From: JAWLFY01 sp041685355
Lineage (GTDB): Bacteria > Planctomycetota > Planctomycetia > Pirellulales > Pirellulaceae
DNA length: 64,000 nt
Assembly: GCA_041685355.1 (NCBI GenBank)
Contig: JAWLFY010000010.1
Span: 4,039-68,038, forward strand
Direction of reading: 5' to 3'
Shown one piece after another: positions 30,832 to 39,365 of the stretch. Made by a program: the position numbers and the translations under genes. The notes under the pieces were generated by a model. It ran no database searches, had not been told where the DNA came from, and saw only the letters and a list, made by a program, of their open reading frames with translations. How positions within the stretch are numbered: position 1 is the first letter of the stretch; every line of letters begins with the position of its first letter.

Positions 30832-32284
30832 GTGACCGAACCGAGCGGGAAACAGGGGGCAAACGGCAAGGTTCGGCTCCCGGCCCGGCGCATGACGGCC
30901 CGGCGNNNNNNNNNNNNNNNNNNNNNNNNNNNNNNNNNNNNNNNNNNNNNNNNNNNNNNNNNNNNNNNNNNNNNNNNNNNNNNNNNNNNNNNNNNNNNNN
31001 NNNNNCGGCCCGGCGCATGACGGCCCGGCGGATGACGACCCGGCGGATGACGACCCGGCGGATTACGACCCGGCGTGCCGCGACGCCGCGTGGCGGGCCG
31101 CGGTACGTCGGCCGCTGCTCGCCTGGTTCGATCGCCACGCCCGCAGCTTGCCATGGCGCGACGACCCGACCCCGTACAAGGTCTGGATCAGCGAAGTGAT
31201 GTGCCAACAGACCCAGGTCGCGACGGTGGTCCCCTATTTCGAACGTTTCGTCACCCGCTTCCCGTCAGCCAGCGAACTGGCCGCCGCCGAGGAGTCGGAG
31301 CTGCTCCGAATGTGGGAGGGACTCGGATATTACCGCCGCGCCCGTTCGCTGCACGCCGCGGCACGGCGGATCGTCGAGCGGCACGGCGGCGAGTTTCCCG
31401 AGCGGTTCGACGACGTGATCGCGTTACCCGGAGTCGGTCGCTACACCGCCGGGGCGATTTTGTCGATCTCTCGTGGCACGCGTCTGCCGATCGTCGAAGG
31501 GAACACGCAACGGGTATATAGCCGCTGGGTCGGGCTCCGCGGGGATCCCACGTCGGGACCGACGAATCGATGGTTGTGGGAGTTCGCCGCGACGATGCTG
31601 CCGCGGTCGGACCCCGGCCGATTCAACCAAGCCGCGATGGAACTCGGCGCGCTGGTCTGCACGCCACGCGATCCCGGCTGTGACTCCTGTCCGGTGCGGC
31701 GGCGTTGTGTCGCACACCGAGACGGCTTGGAAAGCGAAATCCCGGGGAAGGTTTCCGCCGTCCGGTACGAAGACCGCCAAGAGTTCGCCTTGATCGTCGC
31801 CGACTCCAACGGACACTACCTCGTCCGCGAGCTCCCCGATTCGGGTCGCTGGGCCGGGATGTGGGACTTTCCACGGGCCGCCGCCGCAACCCCCGGCGAA
31901 GCCTCGGCGTGGCTGAGAGACCAGATCGGGCGAAACGTCGAGGTCGGCCCCAAGGTCGCATCGTTCAAGCACGCGGTGACCAAGTACCGGATCTCGCTCG
32001 ACGTCCATGAGGCGACGATCGAGTCCGCAGGATCGCCATCCGGCTCGGCCGAACCCGCGAACGGCCCGTCCACAGCCTGGGACGGTGTACCGGCCGGCGG
32101 CACAGTCTCGGAGGACGCCGTCTCGGAGGGCAGAGTTTCGGAGGGCAGAGTTTCGGAGGGCACTTGCGCGGTCCCCGAACCGTGGCGATTCGTCGCGGCG
32201 AGTGAACTCGGCGGGCTTCCGATGAGCGTCACAGGGCGAAAGATCGCCACAAGACTCGCTCGCGTGATTCACGGTTCGATATAG
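30828..32284 (+). CDS. mutY: Adenine DNA glycosylase MutY with N-terminal pentapeptide repeats (contains assembly gap)
   Basis: Base-excision repair enzyme removing A opposite 8-oxoG. After the gap come PWRDDPTPYKVWISEVMCQQ (catalytic Glu in SEVM), the helix-hairpin-helix LPGVGRYTAGAI, IVEGNTQRV, the [4Fe-4S] ligands CTPRDPGCDSCPVRRRC, and a MutT-like 8-oxoG recognition domain. The catalytic Asp of E. coli MutY (LDGN) is Glu here (VEGN). I start the gene at GTG 30828, overlapping the upstream stop. From there the frame enters HDGPA repeats before the gap, and the same 15-bp repeats (HDGPA, DDDPA, DYDPA) leave it in frame with MutY at 31016. A loop in the C-terminal domain carries four VSEGR-type repeats (32105-32164). 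Confidence 0.88.
30891..31075. repeat. 15-bp tandem array in mutY, spanning the gap
   Basis: The unit is CATGACGGCCCGGCG before the gap (30891-30905) and again after it (31016-31030), then GATGACGACCCGGCG twice and GATTACGACCCGGCG once. The sequence at 31006-31015 is the end of another unit. True copy number is unknown because of the 100 N. Confidence 0.93.
30906..31005. other. Assembly gap (100 N) inside the mutY repeat array
   Basis: Exactly 100 N flanked on both sides by the same 15-bp repeat, so the assembler most likely failed on the tandem array. True length is unknown. A multiple of 15 would restore one open reading frame. Confidence 0.97.
32105..32164. repeat. 15-bp tandem array in mutY C-terminal domain, 4 copies
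   Basis: Four 15-bp units related to GTTTCGGAGGGCAGA, encoding VSEDA-VSEGR-VSEGR-VSEGT in a loop of the MutT-like domain. The frame is preserved. Confidence 0.88.
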
Positions 32285-32424
32285 TATGGGCAGCGTGGAG
32301 GAATCACTCCTCCGCGTCCCACCCTCGCTCCGTCTCGAGAAGCGACGTTTCGCGTTTCGCAGGACCGCAACGGAGCGGAACGGCAAGAATCGCTGGCGTC
32401 TCAGGGATCTCCAGGGGCGACCCA

Positions 32425-32458
32425 CATTCGCCTCGAGAACTCATTCGCCTCGAGAACT
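32425..32458. repeat. 17-bp direct repeat, 2 copies
   Basis: Two adjacent identical copies of CATTCGCCTCGAGAACT, 55 bp upstream of the peroxidase start, in the 228-bp gap after mutY. Confidence 0.9.
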
Positions 32459-32512
32459 GGAACGACCGGCGAGAACCTCACCCACCTCGATGACTCCCAA
32501 AAGAGACCGACC

Positions 32513-33754
32513 ATGACCCGCCGTTTGATTTACGCCCTTTGCCTCTGTCTCGCCACATCCCCGTTGGTTGCCGTCGCCGAGACCTCCGATTCGGGATCGG
32601 AGACGTCGGTGGTTCTCGGTGACCCGTCGCTGACCGCCGGAATTCCCGGATCCGGTCCGCTATCGACCGAAGAGATCTCGAAATGGCTCGCCGATCCGGA
32701 TAACCACGCCGTGCTCGACGTCTCGCTCCCCGAAGGCCTCGACGCGGCCGCCGCGAACGTATTTATCCCGGACGACAACCCGATCACCCGCGCGAAGATC
32801 GAACTCGGGCGTCAGCTCTACTTCGATCCACGCCTTTCGATCGACTCGACGATCTCTTGCGCTTCGTGCCACGCGCCCAGCGAGGGGTTCACGGCGCACA
32901 CCACTTTCGGGGTCGGTGTCGAAGGGCAAGAGGGGGGTCGGAATTCGCCGTTCGCGTTCAACCGAATCTTGAGCCGCGAGCAGTTTTGGGACGGACGCGC
33001 CGCGACGCTGGAGGACCAAGCCGTGGGGCCGATCGCGAACCCGATCGAAATGGGGAGCGACCACGACGCGTGCGTCGAGTGCTTGAAAGGGATCCCGGCT
33101 TACAAAATGCAGTTCGAAAAGATCTTTGACGACGGCGTGACGATCGACAACGTCGGCCGCGCGATCGCCACCTTCGAACGGACGATCGTCACCGGCCCGG
33201 CCCCCTACGATTACTACCAACCGGTCAAGAACTTCGAGCGGACGTTCGCCGCCATGATGGAGTACCTGGACGAAGAACCGGAGCTGGCCGACCAGTACGC
33301 GGCGTTGAAGGCGGAGGCCGCGGCGAACCCGATGAGTGACGCCGCCCAGCGGGGGATGGAGCTGTTCTTCAACAAAGCCGAATGCTCGGCGTGCCATGCC
33401 GGGGCGAACTTCACCGACGAGCAATACCACAACTTGGGCGTGGGGATGGACGTCGACGATCCCGACCTGGGCCGCTACGAGGTGACGAAACAGGACAAGG
33501 ACCGCGGGGCGTTCAAAACCCCGTCGCTGCGGAACATCTCCGTCACCGCCCCGTTCATGCACGACGGTAGCCAGGAAACCTTGGAGGAAGTCGTCGAGTG
33601 GTACGACAAGGGCGGACACCCGAACCGATGGCTCAGCGACAAAGTCAACAAACTGAACCTGACCGAGGGTGAAAAGGGAGACCTGGTCGCGTTCATGCGA
33701 GAAGGCTTGCTGGGAAGTTTCCCAAAGATCGAGACCGGCCGGCTCCCCGAATAG
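32513..33754 (+). CDS. Di-haem cytochrome c peroxidase (CcpA/MauG family)
   Basis: 413-aa periplasmic protein that would reduce hydrogen peroxide with electrons from cytochrome c. A signal peptide (LIYALCLCLATSPLVAVAE) is followed by CASCH at 116-120 (low-potential peroxidatic haem) and CSACH at 291-295 (electron-transferring haem). RLSIDSTISCASCH, FNRILSREQFWDGRAATLEDQA, KTPSLRNISVTAPFMHDGS and LVAFMREGL are all family signatures. An insertion of about 60 residues lies ahead of the first haem domain (SLPEGLDAAAANVFIPDDNP). ATG 32513 gives a proper signal peptide. It stands alone, with repeats on both sides. Confidence 0.92.
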   Translation: MTRRLIYALCLCLATSPLVAVAETSDSGSETSVVLGDPSLTAGIPGSGPLSTEEISKWLADPDNHAVLDVSLPEGLDAAAANVFIPDDNPITRAKIELGRQLYFDPRLSIDSTISCASCHAPSEGFTAHTTFGVGVEGQEGGRNSPFAFNRILSREQFWDGRAATLEDQAVGPIANPIEMGSDHDACVECLKGIPAYKMQFEKIFDDGVTIDNVGRAIATFERTIVTGPAPYDYYQPVKNFERTFAAMMEYLDEEPELADQYAALKAEAAANPMSDAAQRGMELFFNKAECSACHAGANFTDEQYHNLGVGMDVDDPDLGRYEVTKQDKDRGAFKTPSLRNISVTAPFMHDGSQETLEEVVEWYDKGGHPNRWLSDKVNKLNLTEGEKGDLVAFMREGLLGSFPKIETGRLPE

Positions 33755-33757
33755 CCC

Positions 33758-33904
33758 GAACCGGGCCGAACCGGGCCGAACCGGGCCGAACCGGGCCGAA
33801 CCGGGCCGGGCAGCCTGAATAGGGCCGCATCGGGCCGCATCGGGCCAGGCAGCCCGAATAGTCCCAAACAGGGCCGGACAGGGCCGGACAGGGCCGGACA
33901 GGGC
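33758..33904. repeat. 10-bp periodic repeat tract
   Basis: Starts 4 bp after the peroxidase stop. Five copies of GAACCGGGCC (33758-33807), then two GGGCCGCATC units, then four GGACAGGGCC-type units, joined by two related segments containing CAGCC-GAATAG. Most of the tract shares a GGGCC core every 10 bp, about one helical turn. It fills most of the gap before the POTRA gene. Confidence 0.85.
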
Positions 33905-33989
33905 GGCCGCGGAAATCCGCCTTGTGGTCACGACCGGGGCGGTGGTAGTTACCGATCGCGCCGGCACATGGGTGTCGGCACCGATCGCC

Positions 33990-35423
33990 ATGACTCTCCA
34001 CCACCTGTGTGCCATGACGTTGCTCTCCCCGAGCCCCCTCACTCTCGCGCTGCTGCTGGCGTGGCCCGCGGTCGCGGCCGCACAGATGGGCGGTGGAGGC
34101 ATGGGTGGGATGGGCGGTCCCGCGGGCGGCGGCGGCGGCGGTGCCGCGCCTCCACCGGGGATCGAAAAGCCGAAGTTTCGCGACCATATCCACCAACAAG
34201 GCGGTTTGCCCCTGCGACGCGAGAAAGGCGACGCGGTTGTCACCGACGTGCGCGTCGTCGGCAACCGGGCCGTCGAGACGCACCGGATCGCGAAGGTGCT
34301 GCAGACCCGCAAAGACCGTTTCTACGACTACGAAACCGTCCTCGGCGATGTCCGGCGGTTGAACGACTTGGGCGCTTTCGACCATGTCACGTTCCGGGTC
34401 GACGACGAGGCCGAAGGGAAACGCGTGACATTCGTCCTCCAGGAACGCCCGGTGGTCTCGAAAGTCGTGCTCCACGGAAATCGTCGCATGAACGACCGCG
34501 AACTCAGCGGTCGCGCCGGGATCAACGCGTCCGACCCGCTCAGCGAGTTTGCCGTCGAGTCCGCCCGTCGCCGGCTGATCGATTACTACCACGAGGAAGG
34601 CTTCAACCAGGTCTCGGTTCGCAGCCAAATCGGGATCGATGGGGACCCCGGAGTCGTCATCTTTCGGATCAACGAGGGCCCCAAGGAACGGATCGCCGAG
34701 GTCCGGATCGAGGGCGCGACGTTCGTCAGTGAAGCTCGCCTGAAGAAGGTCATCGAAACCAGCGGCCCGATGGCGGGCGTCCTGACCTATTTGGGCAACA
34801 CGGCCGATTTGTCCCAGCTCGACGCGGACGTGCGGAAACTCGAGTCTTACTACCAGAATCTCGGGTTCCTGACCGCGACCGCCGGCCGCCGGCTCGAATA
34901 CGACGAGACCGGCAAGTGGATTACGGTCACCTTCGTGATTAACGAAGGGAAGCGTTTCCGGATCAACGATGTCCAGGTCGTGGGCAGCCGTTACATCACC
35001 GAGGAATCGCTCCGCCAACGACTCGAGTTGAAGGCCGGTGACCAGTTCAACGGGACGCTGATGCGTCGCGACGTCGGCGAACTCGTGTACGGCTACGGCG
35101 AACTCGGCTTCATCTACGCCGAGGTCGAACCGCAACTCGTGATGCGAGACGAACTCGACTCGGTCGACATCGTCTATCGGATCACCGAGGGTGACCGTTG
35201 GAAGGTCGGGCAGATCTTCGTCAACATCGACGGCGAGCCCCACCTGATGCGTGAGACGACGATGTTGAACCTGATCGAACAACGCGAGGGCGACTGGATC
35301 GACCGCCGCAAACTCGAAATGGATCGCGTCCGGCTCGAGCGGAGTCAACTGCTGGAAACGAACCCGACCATCGCGGATCCTCCCGACATTACCGTCGTCC
35401 CGGCGGACGAAAGGTGGAAATGA
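33990..35423 (+). CDS. POTRA-domain half of a split Omp85/BamA system
   Basis: A 477-aa periplasmic protein with a signal peptide (LLSPSPLTLALLLAWPAVAAA), a Gly/Met-rich spacer and five POTRA-type units starting near VVTDVRVVGNRAVE, VVSKVVLHGNRRMNDREL, RIAEVRIEGATFVSEARL, RINDVQVVGSRYITEESL and KVGQIFVNIDGEPHLM. In BamA these feed clients to a C-terminal barrel, but here the protein ends right after the fifth POTRA. Its stop overlaps the start of the barrel gene (ATGA, 35420-35423). Start is uncertain: ATG 33990 or 34014, with 34014 giving the tighter signal peptide. It must work together with the next gene. Confidence 0.85.
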   Translation: MTLHHLCAMTLLSPSPLTLALLLAWPAVAAAQMGGGGMGGMGGPAGGGGGGAAPPPGIEKPKFRDHIHQQGGLPLRREKGDAVVTDVRVVGNRAVETHRIAKVLQTRKDRFYDYETVLGDVRRLNDLGAFDHVTFRVDDEAEGKRVTFVLQERPVVSKVVLHGNRRMNDRELSGRAGINASDPLSEFAVESARRRLIDYYHEEGFNQVSVRSQIGIDGDPGVVIFRINEGPKERIAEVRIEGATFVSEARLKKVIETSGPMAGVLTYLGNTADLSQLDADVRKLESYYQNLGFLTATAGRRLEYDETGKWITVTFVINEGKRFRINDVQVVGSRYITEESLRQRLELKAGDQFNGTLMRRDVGELVYGYGELGFIYAEVEPQLVMRDELDSVDIVYRITEGDRWKVGQIFVNIDGEPHLMRETTMLNLIEQREGDWIDRRKLEMDRVRLERSQLLETNPTIADPPDITVVPADERWK

Positions 35424-36976
35424 CGCGCCAACCAGTGAACCACGCCGCTCCCGACGGGAAACTCCCAGTGCCCGCCTCACGCCGACCGACGCGTTATCGA
35501 TTCGCCGTGCTCGCCGCTTGGGTCGTGCTCCCGATGTGGGGCGGTAGCTCCGCGGCATTCGCCGACGAGCCGTGGAAGAGCCAACGTTATGAGGCCCGCC
35601 AGTTCCCCGACGACCTGACGGCCCCCGGTGCACCGGGCGGGGCTGGTGCACCGGGCGGGGCTGGTGCACCGGGCGGGGCTGGTGGCGCGCCCGGGCCGAG
35701 TTTCCCGAGCACCGATGGCTACCGACAGCCGGGCGGTCTCCAACAGCCGGGCGGGTTTCCGGCTCCGGGGAGCCCGTACGGAGCGGGCGACCCGAACGCC
35801 CCGGGCGGATTTCCCCCGCCGGGAACCGGACTTGGCGGCCCGGGGGCTTTCGACGGTGGGGGCGCTTCCGGGCAACTCCCCGCGTTCACGCCGACCACCC
35901 GCGAAGCCGACCTGATCATCAACGGGGTTCCCGCGCGGACCGGCCGAATCATGCTCGGCGGTGCCGTCAACAGCGACGCGGGGGTCACCGGCCAGATCAC
36001 GGTCGACGAGCGAAACTTCGATATCATGCGTTGGCCGACGTCGTTCCAAGACTTGTTCAGCGGGACCGCGTTCCGCGGGGCGGGCCAAACGTTCCGCGTC
36101 GAGGCGGTCCCGGGGAGCATCTTCGACCGTTATACGGTCCAGTTTGCCGACCCGAACCTGCTGGGATACCTGCCGATCAGCATGTCGGTGAGCGGCTTCC
36201 TGTTCGACCGTCGGTTTGACGATTGGGACGAAAACCGCCTCGGCGGACGGCTCAACTTCGGTTACCGCGTCACCCCCGACCTCTCCGTTTCTGCCGGGGT
36301 CAGCGGCCAGAACGTCGAGATTTCAAGGCCCCGCATCGTGGGCGTTCCGCAACTCGATAACGTGGTCGGCGATAACGAGCTGTATAGCGGTGAAGTTTCG
36401 CTCGTGCATGACACCCGCGACAGCCCGATCCAGGCGAGCCGAGGGCATTTCTTCGAATTCACCTTCGAAGAGGTGTTCGGCAGCTACGACTACGCCCGGT
36501 TCGAGACCGAGTACCGGACCTATTTCCTGCTGAGCCAACGGGCGGACACGTCGGGCAAACAGACGTTGTCCTACTCGGTGAGACTCGGGTTCAGCGGCGA
36601 GGACACGCCGATCTTCGAAAATTTCTACGCCGGTGGCTACTCGACCATGCGTGGGTTCGACTTCCGTGGCGCCAGCCCGAACGTTGGGGGCGTCGAGGTG
36701 GGGGGCCGGTTCCAATGGCTGAACTCGGTCGAGTACATGTTCCCGATCACGGCCGACGACGCGTTCCGCGGCGTCGCGTTCGTCGACTTCGGGACGGTCG
36801 AGCAGAACGTCTCGATGAACGCCGACAATTTCCGCGTCGCCCCCGGGGTCGGGCTGCGGATCGCGATCCCGATGCTCGGGCCCGCACCGCTGGCGTTCGA
36901 CTTCGGATTCCCGGTTGCCCAAGCCGACTCCGACGTGACCCGAGTGTTCAGCTTTTACATGAGCGCGATCCGGTAG
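35420..36976 (+). CDS. Outer-membrane barrel half of a split Omp85/BamA system
   Basis: 518 aa. It has its own signal peptide (FAVLAAWVVLPMWGGSSAAFA), then a Gly/Pro-rich linker with GAPGGA repeats, a short domain (GRIMLGGAVNSDAGVTGQIT) and an Omp85 beta-barrel: LVHDTRDSPIQASRGHFFEF, NFYAGGYSTMRGFDFRG with the conserved RGF of loop 6, VEYMFPI, AFVDFGTV, VAPGVGLRIAIPMLGPAPLAFDFGFP, ending in the aromatic C-terminal strand FSFYMSAIR. No POTRA domain is present; those are in the preceding overlapping gene. ATG 35420 is preferred over GTG 35414 because of the ATGA overlap. Both halves being exported argues against a sequencing frameshift. Confidence 0.87.
   Translation: MTRQPVNHAAPDGKLPVPASRRPTRYRFAVLAAWVVLPMWGGSSAAFADEPWKSQRYEARQFPDDLTAPGAPGGAGAPGGAGAPGGAGGAPGPSFPSTDGYRQPGGLQQPGGFPAPGSPYGAGDPNAPGGFPPPGTGLGGPGAFDGGGASGQLPAFTPTTREADLIINGVPARTGRIMLGGAVNSDAGVTGQITVDERNFDIMRWPTSFQDLFSGTAFRGAGQTFRVEAVPGSIFDRYTVQFADPNLLGYLPISMSVSGFLFDRRFDDWDENRLGGRLNFGYRVTPDLSVSAGVSGQNVEISRPRIVGVPQLDNVVGDNELYSGEVSLVHDTRDSPIQASRGHFFEFTFEEVFGSYDYARFETEYRTYFLLSQRADTSGKQTLSYSVRLGFSGEDTPIFENFYAGGYSTMRGFDFRGASPNVGGVEVGGRFQWLNSVEYMFPITADDAFRGVAFVDFGTVEQNVSMNADNFRVAPGVGLRIAIPMLGPAPLAFDFGFPVAQADSDVTRVFSFYMSAIR
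35627..35680. repeat. 18-bp tandem array in barrel gene, 3 copies
   Basis: Three exact copies of GGTGCACCGGGCGGGGCT encoding GAPGGA in the linker between signal peptide and barrel. Confidence 0.93.
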
Positions 36977-36982
36977 GGGCAG

Positions 36983-37014
36983 GACGAGACGACGAGACGA
37001 CGAGACGACGAGAC
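36983..37014. repeat. 8-bp tandem array, 4 copies
   Basis: Four exact copies of GACGAGAC, 6 bp after the barrel gene stop. A long imperfect hairpin (about 37047-37083, CCCGCAGGGG...CCCCGTGGG) follows before lutA. Confidence 0.92.
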
Positions 37015-37134
37015 CCGGTTATACTGAGGGCGACGTCTCCGCGTTGGCGCCGACATCCCGCAGGGGGACCGCTTTCCCCGTGGGAGCTGACGCGTACTCC
37101 CCGTTCCTCCCGTCTTGTTGGTCGCCCCGCCTGT

Positions 37135-37908
37135 ATGACCGTTGCCCTGTTCGTTCCCTGTTACGTCGATCAATTCTTCCCCGACGTCGCGATCGCCACA
37201 TTGGAATTGCTGGAACGGCTGGGCGTTGACGTCGATTACCCCAGCGGGCAAACCTGCTGCGGGCAACCGATGGCGAACACCGGATGCTCGGACGAAACCG
37301 GACCGGTTGCCCGCCGCTTGGTCGAAATGTTCGCCGATTACGACGCGGTCGTCTGTCCGTCGGGGTCGTGCACGGCGATGGTCCGCCGTCATTATGGCGA
37401 CCACTTCGCGGAGGACGACAAGACGTTCGCGAAAGTCCGTTCACGGACGTTCGAACTCTGCGAGTTCCTCCACGACGAACTCCGAATCCGACATCTCGAT
37501 GTCCGGTTCCCCCACCGCGTCAGCGTTCACCAAAGCTGTCACGGGCTCCGCGAACTCCGCTTGGGTGCCTCGTCCGAATCGATGACGCCGAGGGTCGACA
37601 AGGTCCGGGAATTGCTTAGTTTGGTCGAAGGGCTGGAGACGGTCGGGTTGGAACGTCCCGACGAGTGCTGTGGTTTCGGCGGGACCTTCGCGGTCAATGA
37701 AGCGGACGTCTCCGCGTCGATGGGTCGCGACCGAGTCGCCGACCACCGACGGAGCGGCAGCGATGTGATCGTCTCGGCCGACATGAGCTGCCTGATGCAC
37801 CTGCAGGGCATCCTACGCCGTGACGGTTCCCCGATCGGCGTCATGCACGTGGCCCAGGTGTTGATGGGACGCCCGCTCGACGTGCCCCACCCCCAACCCA
37901 CGCCCTGA
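37135..37908 (+). CDS. lutA: L-lactate utilization protein LutA (CCG-domain Fe-S oxidoreductase)
   Basis: 257-aa cytosolic subunit of the LutABC (LldEFG) L-lactate oxidation complex. It contains both cysteine-rich CCG motifs: CCGQPMANTG in the first half, and SCHGLRELRLG followed by DECCGFGGTFAVNE in the second. These bind an Fe-S cluster, as in the HdrB/GlpC family. ATG 37135 begins the conserved VALFVPCYVDQFFPDVA. It leads the lutABC operon; lutB follows 14 bp after the stop. No LutR-type regulator is in the window. Confidence 0.93.
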   Translation: MTVALFVPCYVDQFFPDVAIATLELLERLGVDVDYPSGQTCCGQPMANTGCSDETGPVARRLVEMFADYDAVVCPSGSCTAMVRRHYGDHFAEDDKTFAKVRSRTFELCEFLHDELRIRHLDVRFPHRVSVHQSCHGLRELRLGASSESMTPRVDKVRELLSLVEGLETVGLERPDECCGFGGTFAVNEADVSASMGRDRVADHRRSGSDVIVSADMSCLMHLQGILRRDGSPIGVMHVAQVLMGRPLDVPHPQPTP

Positions 37909-37922
37909 ACGCCCGACGCCGC

Positions 37923-39365
37923 ATGACCACGCTGCCGATCGTTGACCACCCCACCGCCGCCCGATCGTTCGTGCGAAACGACCAACGTTCGCATTGGCAC
38001 GACGAGGCGCTCTGGTTCGTCCGCACCAAACGGGACCGACAAGCCCGTTCGCTCCCCGAATGGGAGTATCTCCGCGAACTCGCGTCCGGGATCAAGACCC
38101 GCACCATCGCCGGACTGGACGGCTACCTGGAGGAGTTCGAGCGAAACGCGACCGCGTCCGGCGCGATCGTGCACTGGGCCCGCGACGCGGAAGAACACAA
38201 CAAGATCGTCCTCGAGATCCTCCGGCACCACGAAACGCACCGGATCGTCAAGAGTAAGTCGATGCTCACCGAAGAGTGTGAACTCAACCCGTTCCTGGAA
38301 GCGAACGGGATCGATGTCGTCGACACCGACCTCGGCGAACGGATCGTCCAGCTCCGCGGCGAAACCCCAAGCCATATCGTGCTCCCGGCGATCCACATCA
38401 AGAAAGAGGAAGTCGGCGACACGTTTCACCAACACTTCGGGACCGACGCCGGCGCTTCGGACCCGAAATATCTGACCGAAGCCGCCCGAGGACACCTGCG
38501 AGATAAGTTCCTCGCCGGGGAAGTCGGGATCACCGGGGTCAATTTCGGGATCGCCGAAACCGGAGGGGTTGTCGTCTGTACCAACGAGGGAAATGCCGAC
38601 CTCGGGGCGTCGCTCCCACGCGTCCACATCGCCTGCATGGGGATCGAGAAGCTGATCCCACGTTGGGAAGACCTGGGCGTCTTGATCCGCTTGCTCGCCC
38701 GTTCCGCGACGGGCCAGCCGATCACGAGCTATACCTCCCACTTCCATGGCCCGCGGGATTCCGACAGCGAACTGCACATCGTCCTGGTCGACAACGGCAG
38801 GACGGACCTGCGGGGCAGCCCCGAGTTCCGCGACTCGCTCCACTGCATCCGATGCGGGGCGTGCATGAATACCTGCCCGGTCTATCGTCGCAGCGGCGGA
38901 CATAGCTATCGGGCGACGGTCCCCGGACCGATCGGGTCCGTCCTTTCGCCCACGCGAGACCCGGGACGTCACAAGAGCCTCCCCTACGCCTGCAGCCTGT
39001 GTGGGTCATGCACCGACGTCTGCCCGGTCAAGATTCCGCTGCACCATCAATTGCTCGCTTGGCGGAAGGAACTGGTCGGCAAAAAGTTGCTCCCCCGCCG
39101 GAAACGTTGGCCGATGAAGGCCGCGTCCCACCTATTCCGTCATCCCGCACTGTTCGCCACCGGAGGCTACATGGCCCGTTTCGCCCTCCGTGTATTGCCC
39201 CGATGGGCAACCCATCACCGGTTCAACGCGTGGACGATCGCCCGCGAATTGCCGCCGGCGCCCAAGGAATCGTTCCGGGCGTGGCACGCGAGAAACCGGC
39301 CCCGGCACGGCGGGCCGCCGCAGAACTCGAGCAACGGACATGGGCCGTCGGGAGACAGCCGATGA
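37923..39365 (+). CDS. lutB: L-lactate utilization protein LutB (ferredoxin-like Fe-S protein)
   Basis: 480 aa, the LldF/LutB subunit. An N-terminal LUD domain (SKSMLTEECELN, VGITGVNFGIAETGGVVV, CTNEGN) precedes two [4Fe-4S] motifs CIRCGACMNTCP and CSLCGSCTDVCP that carry electrons from lactate. The C-terminal part (LHHQLLAWRKELV) is typical. The last 40 residues are Pro/Gly/Asn-rich. The stop overlaps the lutC start (ATGA 39362-39365), so the two are coupled. Confidence 0.95.
   Translation: MTTLPIVDHPTAARSFVRNDQRSHWHDEALWFVRTKRDRQARSLPEWEYLRELASGIKTRTIAGLDGYLEEFERNATASGAIVHWARDAEEHNKIVLEILRHHETHRIVKSKSMLTEECELNPFLEANGIDVVDTDLGERIVQLRGETPSHIVLPAIHIKKEEVGDTFHQHFGTDAGASDPKYLTEAARGHLRDKFLAGEVGITGVNFGIAETGGVVVCTNEGNADLGASLPRVHIACMGIEKLIPRWEDLGVLIRLLARSATGQPITSYTSHFHGPRDSDSELHIVLVDNGRTDLRGSPEFRDSLHCIRCGACMNTCPVYRRSGGHSYRATVPGPIGSVLSPTRDPGRHKSLPYACSLCGSCTDVCPVKIPLHHQLLAWRKELVGKKLLPRRKRWPMKAASHLFRHPALFATGGYMARFALRVLPRWATHHRFNAWTIARELPPAPKESFRAWHARNRPRHGGPPQNSSNGHGPSGDSR

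Noticed and set aside
32286..32516. Small gene of 76 codons between mutY and the peroxidase
   Set aside because: The translation is Arg-rich, runs across the 17-bp repeat and overlaps the peroxidase start. No family resemblance.
35414..35430. Frameshift or sequencing error splitting one bamA gene
   Set aside because: The second frame opens with its own signal peptide and linker, and the junction is a clean ATGA overlap. A frameshift of one gene would not create a signal peptide.
36715..37134. N-terminal extension of LutA
   Set aside because: The frame is open upstream but overlaps the barrel gene out of frame and translates to Arg-rich low-complexity sequence. The LutA family starts at VALFVPCY.
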